In this document: one piece after another, positions 32,450 through 44,500 of the stretch
How positions within the stretch are numbered: the stretch's first letter is position 1
Layout of the letters: each line of letters opens with the position of its first letter
Source: Linum tenue
Lineage: Eukaryota; Streptophyta; Magnoliopsida; Malpighiales; Linaceae
Assembly: GCA_946122785.1 (NCBI GenBank)
Contig: CAMGYJ010000002.1
Coordinates: 14,582,839-14,646,838 of the forward strand
Length of the DNA stretch: 64,000 bases
Direction of reading: 5' to 3'
Translations under genes and position numbers: made by a program
The notes under the pieces: model-generated
What the model was told of the DNA's origin: nothing
The model's input: only the letters and a program-made list of their open reading frames with translations
Database searches by the model: none

Positions 32450-33560
32450 CCATTTTTCTTGGATATGAAGGCTACAGATCAGGGATTGATCATGAAGCTA
32501 TTCTTCATCGATGATTGATTCTATTAACCACCGATTTGTGCAGATTTATTCCGGGTTCATTTTTGGCAGATTCCAAAGGGGCACCATCCCAAAATTTAGA
32601 CGATTCTATTAAAAGAATATTTTACTTAATTTTGAAGGCTACAGATCACGGACTCAGTCTAAGTCTATTACTATGGATGACTAAGTCTATTAATAGTCGA
32701 TTTGGGCGGGTTTTCTTGGATGCCATTTTCATAAAGTTTTTAGCGATTTTTTTCGAAATGTCATTTCCCTTGAAATTTCAAAGCTACGGATAATGGATTC
32801 AGAATGAGGTTGTTCTTCACCTGATGAATAAGTCTATTAAGCACAAATTTAGGTTGACTTTTACCGGATCCATTTTTTGGCATATTGCAAAGTGTACATC
32901 ACAGATTTCTGACGATTTACTGGAATAACCATTCTCCTTGGATTTTGATGGAAACAAATCACAGATTTTGCATGAGGATATTCTCCATCGATGATGAAAT
33001 CTATTAATTACCGAGTTGGGTGGATTTTTTTTAGGGCATTGTCTTAAATTTTCTGGCATCTTTTTTAAATGGCCATTTTCTGGCATCTTTTCAAGTCTAT
33101 TAAGTACCGATTTAAGAAGATTTTTTACAAGTCTATTTTTGGCAAATTCCAAAATATATCATCACAGACTTCGGGTGATTTTTGTCGAAAGACCATTTTT
33201 TGTTCGATTTTGAAGGCTACAGATCACGTAATCATACTAAGGCTATTCTTCACCGATTAAGAAGTCAATTAATCCCCGATTTGGGCGGATTTTTTTCGGA
33301 GGGCACTGTCATAAATTTTTGGGTCGATTTTTTCTAAAGACCATTTCCTTGGATTTTTTAGGCTACAGATCATGGATTCGCCCTGAAGCTATTCTTCACC
33401 GATGATTAACTTTTTAAGAATTATTTTGAGCGGATTTTTTCCAGGTTCATTTGGGCAGATTCTAAATGGGTACCATACCAGATTTTGGGTGCTTTTTTCA
33501 AAAGGACATTTTCCTTGAATTTTGAAACCAACATATCACGGATTCGGTCTGAGACTATTC
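32450..33560. repeat. Decayed tandem repeat, about 145-170 bp units
   Basis: Six to seven diverged units recur. Each carries versions of GGCTACAGATCACGGATT, then CTATTCTTCACCGATGATTAA, then CTATTAAnnnCCGATTTGGGCGG, then a T-rich stretch and CATTTTCCTTGGATTTT. Anchor positions include about 32469, 32637, 32781, 32950, 33216, 33361 and 33530. No protein is encoded. It could be an old satellite or minisatellite. Confidence 0.75.
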
Positions 33561-36500
33561 TTGATCTATGATTAATTCTATTAGCAGAATCACACATGGC
33601 GCACCCGTTAGGGATATTCCACCCCATCTTGTTCGATTTTGTTGCGAAGTGGTTAAACCTACATTTCGATTTTATACTTTAAATACATTGTTTCAAATTA
33701 GACATTACTAGCTTAGTCATTAATTTCAAATTAAATCAATTAAGTATTTAACTTCAATTTAAATAAAGTTGAATTAATTAAATATAGTTTGAGATACATT
33801 ATAAATATATTTTATTTATTCACCTTTAAGTTTTCATCTCACATGACAAATGAATTTAATTATTGAACTTTCATATAAAGATTCGTTCCATAATTTCAAA
33901 CTAGATCAATTAAATGCTTCCATTTCAATTATTATTTCGGATATATAATGAATATTTTTTTGCTAAATAGGAATATTGACGAATGTGCAATTGCAATTGC
34001 TGGCTTTTGTCTCACGGCACGTTAAAGCTGGTCATTTCACTGGCTCTTGATCTTAATTTGCTTCTTTTGGTTTTCCTCTGCCACAACTTATGTAACCCAA
34101 TTCGCCACTTTTGCATTGTCGCTCCCGCTTTGGAGCGCGGAAACGCGAATTCTCAGTGGATCGCGTAAAATTTGCGAACTGATTTACTTTGGAGCGCGAG
34201 TTCAGATTTTGGGGAGCGCGAATCAGCTCAATGTCTGTTCAATTAAACCCAACAATGATTCTTAACTCCCGAACAACTTCAAACACCTTTCTCTCTCCCT
34301 TCGTTCACATCCCTCTCTCCTTGTTGCGCTCAGGGCTCCAGCGACCAAAGAACTTAAAGAAGTCCTGCTCAGTTTTTGATACTCGTCTGCAACGAAACAC
34401 CAGAGCAGGCCTTGCGAGTTTGACTCCATAGAGGGGCAACCGACCTTAGCTCCTTTTCAAAAGTACGATCAAACTTAACTCTTAAGGCTCTTATCAATGG
34501 GATGGTCAACAATGACAGTCGTCGATTTTGCAATCTTCATCTTGGACGAGCCAGAGGCCAGAGGCACTGCATCAGAGAAAGGAACATACGAGAAGAAGAT
34601 AAATGGGAGAGAGAAATGGACGAGTGGAAATTAACTTTTACTATTCCTTATCCCCTTTTCGTTACACATAGCTAGCTAGTTTATATCTCCAAAATAAACT
34701 AGATTGGGGCCCGCCCATTGGACGGTTACTTTTCTCAATTACATGAACAAAAATGACATTGTTCAAGGCAAATATACATTTTTATTTAGTATTATAAAAG
34801 AATTTAAATAATTTAAGTTCTGGAAAAATAAAATATGAACATACATTACAGAGTTTAATGACATCCTAATTGATTTCTCAATGTAAGGATGGAAGTAGAA
34901 ACTAAAATCATATCAAGAAACCAACTTCTAACTAAAAATGCTTATCAAACCAAACTTAAATTGAGATCTTTACCATCATTATTCTTTTCCTTCTTGACAA
35001 CACTCAAATATGTCATTATCTCGAATATTGGATCCATTGCCTCCACCATTAACAGTATTTCTTCTTCTTGATTTCATTGAAAGCAAAAAAATTAATAGTA
35101 AAATATTCATAAATACGATCCATCATTTTCACGTAAATAAAATTGATCTCATCTAAGTAATGAATATTGTCGATGATTTGTTGTTTCTCGTCATCATTGA
35201 AACATATATCTCCACCGTGAACAATCTCTTTCGTCTTCTCAACAACGTAATTATTTCGATTACAGATCCACTCCCTCTCCCACATTCAATTGAAATAAAA
35301 AATTTAATGGAAAAATATTTGAAAATATGAAACAAAATTTTCGTGCAGGTAAAATTTACCTTGTCCAGGTTTTGAACATTTTATGAGATTTGCTCTTTAA
35401 TTCTTTTTTTATATTCAAAATTAGTTACTCACTTATGGAGTTCTTGATGTTGTAGTCCGGGAGACATTAATTTGAACTCCATTTCCTCAATTTGTAGGAG
35501 AAGAGTAGACGCAAGTCCACTCATTATGTCATTGTCTTGTAATATTTTTCTTAGCCATCATTTCATAAAATTTGGCTCCCTTCATCAACTTTTTGTGGAC
35601 ATGTTTTGGATAAAGCATAACACCACTCATATCTAGCTTTGATAATTTTGCATTGGATGAAATATATATATGTCAATAAATATTCGAGAAGAATTAGCAT
35701 TTGAATATTAACGAATTTTAAGATTGCAACTGATATGTACCTCCTCACTGTTCCCCATTTATGACTTATTGAGATCTTGCAATATTTTGATGGAGATTAG
35801 TGGTTTGAATTTCACATTTGACTACCATTACATGAAGTGATGCATCTGCATCTTTTTTATTAAAAAAATTTTGTTAAACCAAAATTTAGTTTTGCTTAGC
35901 TTCAAACTTATAACACAAAAAATACATAGATTCAAATATGAATTTCAACTTGACCATGAGTCAGTATGTTCCCAGATTTGTAGATTCATCAACAGTAATG
36001 TTGCTACATGAGAAGGGCTTTCATTTGTAAATTTGGTTGTCCATTATTTAACCAATATTAATTTTGTTGCTAATAGATGTACAAATAAGATAGTAAATAT
36101 GTTTCTCATTGTGTTAAGAGATATATATTAATGTAATGGCCAAGATGAAAGGTCGATCGCTAACATATGCAAGAATGACATTTGTTGTCCTCTCTCATAG
36201 ATTAACCTTAACAACTAATTACATGTATCCAAAGTGTATATTAGGCTGGAAATCATAGTTTATATCATCATACTTGGAAAGTTTTAGTTGGATCTCTTTA
36301 TATGCGTTTAGCTTATATAAAGAACACTTTTTCTTATTTCTATTTTTTTTTCAATGGTTGATAAATTCTCTTCAGCTTTGATTTATTTGAATTAATTTAT
36401 AAAAACTCAGTTGCCAAACAATAATTTTGTAATGTTAATTAATCAAAATAATTGGAGTGATTATAAATCAATTCGAGTTATGTTGAATTATTATCAAAAT

Positions 36501-36604
36501 AATTTTGTAATTGTTGTTTATAATCACTCCAAGTATGGAGTTCATTAACATTATGGAACATTGACATGGTATATATGCATTTATCAATCAAAATACTCAT
36601 CAAT
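33561..36604. other. AT-rich spacer, nothing firmly recognised
   Basis: About 3 kb without a supportable gene. Short ORFs on both strands have no recognisable domain and follow base composition. Around 35068-35166 and 35283-35378 two AT-rich segments look weakly duplicated. Confidence 0.6.
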
Positions 36605-36736
36605 TGTTCAATGATTAGATCATTGTCATACAGATAAATACATTTCTAATTTAAGATATTTAATCAAGAATGTTCAATGATTAGATCATTGTCATAAAGA
36701 AAAATACATTTCTAATTTAAGATATTTAATTAAGAA
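36605..36736. repeat. 66-bp tandem duplication
   Basis: Two consecutive 66-bp units (36605-36670 and 36671-36736) starting TGTTCAATGATTAGATCATT differ at only a few positions. Confidence 0.92.
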
Positions 36737-36799
36737 TTGTTGATCGTTTTTATATCTATTATAAGCCCTTGTTAAAACTTTCCAGACAAGGTGAAGCAT

Positions 36800-37348
36800 A
36801 ACCAGGAAGGTCTGGGGAAGATTTGGTTGCTGTGGAAGAAGGATGTGCAGCTCATTGTTCTTCATTATTCAGAACAATTCATTCAGTTTATGGTTGGGGG
36901 GCCTTAGCCTTTCTTAGGCACTGTTGTTTATGCTTCAAATGATGAGGGTAGTAGGAAGTCTCTATATACTGACATCGGGAGGATCAAAGTCTCTTCTGCC
37001 CCTTGGATTGTTCTTGGAGATTTCAATGATATCAGAATCCCTACTGAGGCTTCGAATTCTCCCAGGGTTGATGCGGCAATGACATTCTTTAATGATTGGA
37101 TAGTTGACAATGAATTGGAAGAACATCAGGCTACTGGTCCTTGGTTCACTTGGTTAAACAAGTAGACAGCTAACCCTATTGCTAAGCGTCTTGATCGTGT
37201 CTTGATTAATTTTCATTGGATGGATAAGATTAAGGAGAGTAAAGTTCATTTCCAATCTCCTGGTGTTTCTGATCACTGCCCTATGATTGTGGATACATCA
37301 GCCTCTTTAAAGTCTCTCCCAAAGCCGTTCAAGTTCTTCAAGTTTTAG
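36800..37348 (+). pseudogene. LINE endonuclease fragment (C-terminal part)
   Basis: This encodes the end of an APE-type endonuclease: VLGDFNDI (about 37012-37035), GPWFTW, AKRLDRVLIN and the SDHCPM motif with its catalytic histidine (about 37269-37286). Stops at about 36907, 37162 and 37348 interrupt it. The N-terminal catalytic residues lie beyond the truncated 5' end. Confidence 0.85.
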
Positions 37349-37372
37349 ATTCATCACCCTCGTTTTGATTCA

Positions 37373-39968
37373 TTGTTGGAAGAGGCTTGGAGAAGTAAAG
37401 TAACTAGTCAGCATCCTTTGATAAGAGTTTGCCAAAAACTGAAGAACCTGAAGAACTTGTTAAGGAAGTTGAATAGAGAAGAGTACTCTGATATCAGAGA
37501 AAGAGTAAAAGAGAAGGAGGCTGAGGTGCAAAGTATTCAGTTTTTGGCTCTCAGTGACCCTTCTACTATTAACTTTGAAGCTGAAAGGAAGCTGGGGCAG
37601 GAGCTAAAAGTTTTAATGGAGCCGAGGAGTGTTTTTACAAACAGAAATCAAGAGAGAATTGGCTTAAAATAGGTGATATGAACTCAGCTTATTTTCATCG
37701 GTCAGTCAGATCTAAGCAAAAGAAAAGCACTATGAGAATGCTAAGAAACGAACCAGGAGATCAAATCCATGATGTTGAGGAAATGGCTCAAGTTGCAGTC
37801 AGGTTTTATGAATCTCTTTTGGGAGTGGTTGATCCTGAGGTTATGAAACAGCCAGACAGTTACTTTGATAATTTGCTGAAAAGCAAGCTTAGTGATGAGC
37901 AGACTGAGGGGATGTGTGATCCTTTTTCTGATGACCAGATCAAGGATGTTTTATTTGCTATGGATGGGGACAAGAGTCCAGGCCCTAATGGTTTCTCTCG
38001 TCTTTCTTTCAATATGCCTGGCCTCTTATTGGACCTGAGGTAATCTTTGCTATTAAATATTGTTTTGAACAGGATAGAATCCCTAGACCAGTGAATGCCA
38101 CCATCCTTTCCGTTGTTCCTAAAGTCCCTAACCCTGATGAGATGAAGAACTTTCGGCCTATTTCCTACTGCAATATTATGTATAAGTGCATATCTAAGCT
38201 CATTGCTAATAGGCTTAGCCCTCTTCTCCCTTCTCTGATTAGTAAAAATTAAACTGCTTTTGTTAAAGGAAGACTTATTGGTGAAAATATTCTTTTGGCT
38301 CATGAGCTAGTTCATACATATTCTCATCAGAATATCTCTTCGAGATGTGCCATTAAAATTGATCTTATGAAGACATTTGACTCTGTTGACTGGGAGTTCA
38401 TTTTTCAAGTGTTAAGATGTATGAAATTTCCTGAAAGATTTGTGAAATGGATCAGTATGTGTGTTGGAACTCCTATGTTAAGTGCTTGTTTCAATGGGGG
38501 GCTTGTTGGCTACTTCCCAGCTAGGAAAGGTTTTCGACAAGGAGACCCTCTGTCCCCTTATCTATTTTCCATTACAATGGAGGTTTTTACTTGCTTAATT
38601 GATCAATCAGCAGCTAGTGGTATGTTCCCTTATCATCCTATGTGCAAAGGTATTAAACTTACACATCTATGCTTTACGGATGATCTTTTGGTCTTCTCGG
38701 ATGGGTCAAACTATGGTATTCAAGAATTGCAACGAGTTCTGGATCAGTTTAAGAGGGTTTCTGGGTTAAAATATAATCCTAGCAAATGTGAGGTCTTCTT
38801 TGGGGGAATTGAAAGGGCAGAGAGGCAACTCAGGGCTGCTAGATTTGGCTATAAGCTTGGTGAGTTTCCTGTTCGTTATCTGGGGGTTCCCCTGATATCA
38901 GGGAAGCTTAGTTTGCCTTCCTGTCAATCTCTCATTGATAAAATGGTTAAAAAGATAAAGAGTTGGCAAGTGAAGGCACTTTCTTATGCTGGAAGAATTG
39001 AGCTTGTTGGTACAGTTTTGTACAGTCTCACTCAGTTCTGGATGTCAGTTTTCCTTTTGCCTAAGTCTGTCATCAAGGAAGTAGAAAAGATTTGCAGTAA
39101 CTTCATATGGGGGGTTGGAGCAGGTGTAAAACTCAGAGCAAATGTGGTTTGGCAGAAGGTTACCTATCCTAAAAAGGAAGGGGGTCTGGGTTTCTGGGAT
39201 CTGTGGAGTTGGAATCAGGCTTGCATGACTAGGCATTTATGGCTGATTCTTATGCAGGAAGGTTCGCTTTGGGTTGCCTGGATTAACAAGTACAAACTGA
39301 AGGGTAGGGATCTTTGGAGCTACTCATGCAATTCAGGGTCCTGGAATTGGCACAAGATGCTGAAGTTTCGGGGTAAAATTGCATAATTTATTTCGGTTAG
39401 GGGAAGTCAGCTCCTTCTTAACAACTCTCCTATGCCTGTTTTCTCTATTAAGCGAATTTGGCAACTCCTGCGCCCTGTTCAGTAGACGGTAGGATGGTAG
39501 AAACAGGTTTGGAAGGGGAAGGCCATTCCTAGGAAAAGAATTGTCACTTGGCTTGTTATTAGAGGGAGCATCAACACTAAAGTGAAGATGCAGCGTTGGG
39601 GGTATAGTGGAAGTCTAACCTGTGGTTTGTGTGGAGTTGGAATGGAGGACAGAGATCATCTTTATGCTCTCTGCCCGTTTGCAAGACAACTTTTAGATGC
39701 CCTATTTTCCAGGTTTATGCAGGTTCCTTCGTTGCAGGGGTGGGAAGATGTACTGAATTTGATGGTGTCCAAATTTGGAGGTGCTTTTGAGGCTGCCGAA
39801 ACTGGGAGGATAATCTGGCAAGCATGGGTGAGTCACATATGGAGAGAACGGTGTCGTCATCTGTACTCAGCTAAAGTGAGGGATTATAACACATTGTTGA
39901 GGGTGATTCAATCTGAAATTGAATGTTTCCTAGGTAGTAATAGAGTTCACCTATTCTGGGATAGTTAG
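37373..39968 (+). pseudogene. LINE reverse transcriptase and zinc region
   Basis: Motifs in order: the K/E-rich linker, GDMNSAYFH, a fingers segment with DKSPGPNGFS (frameshift just after, near 38000), AIKIDLMKTFDSVDW, RQGDPLSPYLF, and the catalytic box reading CFTDDLLVFS (near 38671-38700), where most plant LINEs have FADD. It then has FGGIERAERQ, YLGVPLISGK, SYAGRIELV and PKKEGGLGF. After a stop at 39384 come WKGKAIPRK and a CX2C...H...C zinc region (about 39622-39687), ending at 39966. It is inactive because of several stops. Confidence 0.9.
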
Positions 39969-40101
39969 CTATCTTTATCTGTTTGCTGCTCTTGAGTGTT
40001 TAGGCTTGTTCACTATCATTGCGATATGAGAGCAAGGTTTGTTGCTAGCACCACTCTTTTTGATGAATGAAACCCACTGATTCATAAAAAAAAACTTTCC
40101 A

Positions 40102-41116
40102 ACATATATCAATACCCATTATAATATACGGTATAACCCTAACAATCAAAGAAGTGCGCAACGTATAAATAGGTTTTGTTAATAATAAAAATTAAAGAAC
40201 TGACCTTCTTACAAACAAAACCTAATCCCGGCAGAGTTACTTTTTATAATTTTGTTAGTGGGTTATTATGATTTAGGAATGGTGGCGGACTCTTTTTTGT
40301 CCGCTGTTTTTCTTTCTATCAACAAAAATATTTTTATTTTTAATAATTAAAATGACAAAACTATCCTTCCTTCAATCACTCAGTAGGCTGGAAATTTTGA
40401 ATTACACATGTTATGATGGAGAACTTCCATATAGTAATGGTATGATGATGATGATTGAAAAGAAAAAAGATTTAAACTTGTTCCCACTATCAATGTGAAA
40501 TCACAATATAGTCCCTATAGATTATGAAATAGCTATTTACATGTCAAACTTCAATAGTTAGTTAATTACACATGTATGCATTATTAGTCGATTGTATGAA
40601 AAAATTTGGGATTGAATCTTTGTTATCATTTAGTATTAAAACTTTACATTTAACTTTTGTATCGTCATCGGGCCTCCTTTGGTACAAGTGGGACTAGTAG
40701 TTAATTAAACTGTTTACTTTTAACTTTTGAATGGTAAATTATCGGTCCACCAGTGCTAAACACAAAGCCCAACGGTGGAGAAGTGTGAGCCTACGTGACT
40801 ACTAGTTGTATAGGAGAGAAGTATTATTTGTCAGCCTTCTTTTAAATAGTATAGTTTTATTTAAATATATTTAAAAAATTAATAATAATATAATTTCGAC
40901 GCTCTGTTCACGCTCTCAATACTAAATTCTTTACAAATCGACGCTCTCGCTCGCTCCATGCTCTGGTTACCTAAGTCACAACTCTTGTTTATTTTCCACT
41001 GCTTGTTCACTGCAGGCATGTGGATTGCTTCCTTTTCCTTAGTTCTTTCTTCTTCTCCCCACTATAACTTCCTCTTCTTTCTTGCTGTGTTTTTTCTTCG
41101 TTTATACATCATTGGT
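40102..41116. other. AT-rich spacer, nothing recognised
   Basis: Sequence between the LINE and the copia element. No supported ORF, repeat or RNA gene on either strand. Confidence 0.6.
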
Positions 41117-41121
41117 GTATG

Positions 41122-41502
41122 TGTAAGCCCAATTCCCGTAAGTGACTAGGGAATAATTGTGGCCCAAGTGTAATTATCATTTAATGGTTTAATATATAAG
41201 GTAAATCCTATATTGATTAGGTTAATGATAGGTAAATTCCTAATATACCCTGATGGTGGGTCTATATAAAGAAACCCTAGGATTGGTCCTCTCTAAACCC
41301 ATTACGTAGAATTTCTTAGCCATCACAGAAATCTCAAAACCTAAAACCTAAAGGGGTCAAGAGGGAGAAACTCAATTCCGGTGATTACTACTCCAACGCC
41401 GCCGCCGCTCTCGTCATGGATCGAGGTAGGTTTACCCGATCTATTATCGATTCGTGAAATCATCTAATTCAAAGATCCATGCTATTATGATTTATGTTTA
41501 CA
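41122..41502 (+). repeat. 5' LTR of the young copia element
   Basis: TGTAAG...TTTACA, 381 bp. It contains a TATA box at 41262-41270, a CT-rich leader, an ATG at 41416 in strong context (GTCATGGA) and directly after it a splice-donor-like GAG|GTAGGT. All of this is duplicated in the 3' LTR. Confidence 0.96.
41262..41270 (+). promoter_or_regulatory. LTR TATA box of the young copia element
   Basis: CTATATAAA lies about 155 bp upstream of the first ATG. No ATG lies between the expected start of transcription (about 41295) and 41416. Confidence 0.75.
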
Positions 41503-44500
41503 TGTGGTATCAGAGCCTGGTTTACATGAATAGATGGTTTTCGCTTACGTATTTTATTTCCGCTGCATCTGTGCGCCGAGCTCTGCGTATGAGAGCCATT
41601 ATGCTTCGGCTGGCTGTGATTATTAAGTCTTTGTGAAAATTCCATTATACACAAGCTCTGCGTAGTGTAAATTCTATTTTACATTGACGCTATCTTTGAT
41701 CGAGGGATTGTCGAGCAATTGGATTGGTCTGCCCAACAAAAGCAGCTCCCTGCTCCCAACTGCATAATCATGGTTGCATGTTAAGTTCCTTATAATACTA
41801 ACGTTCCTTATAATACTTGTGTTTGGGAGGACATGCTTGATGGTAATTATTATAATAGAATAGAACCTCATTAATGAAACATGTTTTGCGTATGTGTTTT
41901 GAGGATTATGATTAACAATTGCTTTGACTTGAGTTAAATTTTATTTTTGATATCTATGTTATGATTAATTTGTTAGTCACCAAAGTGGCCAAATTAGAAG
42001 GTTTATAGATATCAAATTGAATCAAGTTCAACTACTAATGTTTATGTGATGCTTTAAAGTTGAAGTTCATGATTATAAAATATTTTCGAATCGCCCAAAG
42101 GTTGATTGCTCGTTTTATAATTCATGAACATTATTGTGGTAAATTGATGTGCTTGGTTAGATATATTTAGTATATCCAAAGATTGCAAGTATATCTAATT
42201 TGAGTATGGCTATCACCAATTATATGATTATTTTGAGCATCAATTACGATTATTTATCGCATATATATTGTTGTTTTGCCCAAAGGTAGCATCAATATAT
42301 GTTTTATGTTTATGCTTACGAATCTGTATTATAGTTTATGCTTATTACCCAAAGCATTAATGTGTGAGTACATGTTATATATGTTTGCAGCATCTGTTCC
42401 TGTTTCTCTTCATTCGCAAGCCACGTCTGTTGTTAAGTTTAATGGCCTCAACTTCTCTGAATGGGCTGAACAGGTTCAGTTTCACCTCGGTGTTCTGGAT
42501 CTTGATTTGGCACTCTTAAGTGAGAAACCTGCTGCTCTTACTGATGCTAGCAGTGCTGAGGAAAAGTCTTTCCATAAAGCTTGGGAAAGATCTAACAGAC
42601 TAAGCCTAATGTTTATGCGAATGACTGTAGCAAACAACATTAAGTCAACTTTCAATGATACTGAAAGTGCTAAGGAATTTATGAATTCCGTGAAAGAAAG
42701 CTCTCAATCTGAGTCTGCTGATAAATCGCTTGCTGGGACACTGATGGGTACGCTAACCACCATGAAGTTTGATGGTTCTCGTACCATGCATGAGCATATC
42801 GTCGAAATGACGAACATTGCAGCAAGACTAAAGACCATGGGAATGGAAGTGAATGAAAATTTCCTAGTAACGTTCATCCTTAATTCCTTACCTCCAGAGT
42901 ATGGCACATTCCATGTGCATTACAATACTCTAAAGGATAAATGGAATGTGCATGAGTTACAAAGCATGCTCATTCAAGAGGAAGCAAGGCTTAAGAAACC
43001 AAGAAATCATTCTGCCAATCTTGTTGGTCATAAAGGAGCTGGAAAGAAGCCATGGAACAAGAATGGGAAGGGCAAGGAAGGACTATCAAAGCTTAATGAG
43101 TCATCTGCCAAAATCCACAAGAAGGAACCAAGTAAGGATATATGTCGCTTTTGTAAGAAAGCCGGACATTATCAGAAAGATTGCTTGAAAAGAAAGGCAT
43201 GGTTCGAAAGAAAGGGTAAGCCTAGTGCTTCAGTATGTTTCGAATCAAATTTAACTGAGGTTCCTTATAATACTTGGTGGGTTGACACTGGTTGTACCAT
43301 TCATGTTTCCAAAACAATGCAGGGATTCCTTACGACCCAAACCATAAGGCAAAATGAGAAGTTCATCTATATGGGAAACCGAGCCAAAGTTCCAGTTGAA
43401 GCTATTGGGACTTATCGTTTGGTTTTAGATACTGGCCATCATTTGGACCTTGTCAATACCCTTTATGCTCCTTCTATTTCTCGTAATTTGGTTTCGGTGT
43501 CTCAACTAGATAAGGCTGGGTATTTTTGGAACATTGGAAATGGTTCTATTAGTTTGTTCAAACAGAATGTTTTATTGGGTTCTGGTACCCTTGTTGATGG
43601 TTTGTACAAACTAAAGCTTGATACCCTATTCGCTGAGACTCTCTTAACCTTGCATCATAATGTTGGTATTAAACGTGGTTTGTTTGATGAATCCTCTGCT
43701 TACTTGTGGCATAAACGGTTGGGTCACATATCCAAAGAAAGAATGGAAAGGTTAGTAAAGAATGAAATCCTTCCTAATTTGGATTTTACTGACCTTGGAA
43801 TTTGTGTTGAGTGTATTAAAGGAAAACACACAAAACACACACTTAAGAAAGCAGCCACAAGAAGTTCACAGCTCCTTGAAATTATACACACTGATATTTG
43901 TGGGCCTTTTGATGTTCCATCACTTGGTGGAGAAAAGTATTTCATTACCTTTATCGATGATTTTTCACGTTATGGATATATCTATTTGCTGCATGAAAAA
44001 TCTCAGTCGGTAGATACCCTTGAGGTGTTTATCAATGAAGTTGAGAGGCAATTAGAAAGAAAGGTGAAAATTGTCAGATCTGATAGAGGTGGAGAATATT
44101 ATGGAAAATATGATGAAAGTGGACAGTGCCCTGGTCCATTTGCTAAGTTCCTAGAAAGACGTGGTATTTATGCTCAATACACTATGCCAGGAACACCGCA
44201 ACAAAATGGTGTTGCAGAAAGGCGGAATCGTACTTTAATGGATATGGTTAGGAGCATGTTAAGCAACTCATCTTTACCCAAATCATTGTGGATGCACGCT
44301 TTAAGGACCGCTGTGTATTTGTTAAACAAGGTTCCTAGTAAAGCAGTTCCTAAGACACCTTTTGAACTGTGGACGGGAAGGAAACCCAGTTTAAGGCACC
44401 TGCATGTTTGGGGTTGCCCAGCGGAAGTGAGAATATATAATCCACATGAAAAGAAACTGGACTCACGAACAATCAGTGGTTTCTTCATTGGTTATCCAGA

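Larger units (their letters stand above)
36785..40090 (+). mobile_element. 5'-truncated L1-type LINE
   Basis: A non-LTR retrotransposon starting within the endonuclease domain, followed by reverse transcriptase and a zf-RVT-type zinc region. A short 3' UTR ends in a poly(A) run at about 40085-40094. An 11-bp direct repeat AAAACTTTCCA flanks it (36774-36784 and 40091-40101), as expected from target-primed reverse transcription with an incomplete 5' end. The 3' UTR contains a small hairpin (AGCAA/TTGCT near 40032-40047). Confidence 0.92.

Noticed and set aside
33983..34431. Possible host exon (three overlapping plus-strand ORFs)
   Set aside because: No recognisable domain, no consistent frame, and no splice or promoter context that I can support.
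35049..35748. Minus-strand short ORFs suggesting a small gene
   Set aside because: Lysine/isoleucine/asparagine-rich translation expected from AT-rich DNA; no family resemblance.
42276..42389. Methionine at 42276 as the Gag start
   Set aside because: The encoded N-terminus does not look like Gag, and the ATG is preceded by others. A spliced start at 41416 explains the frame better.
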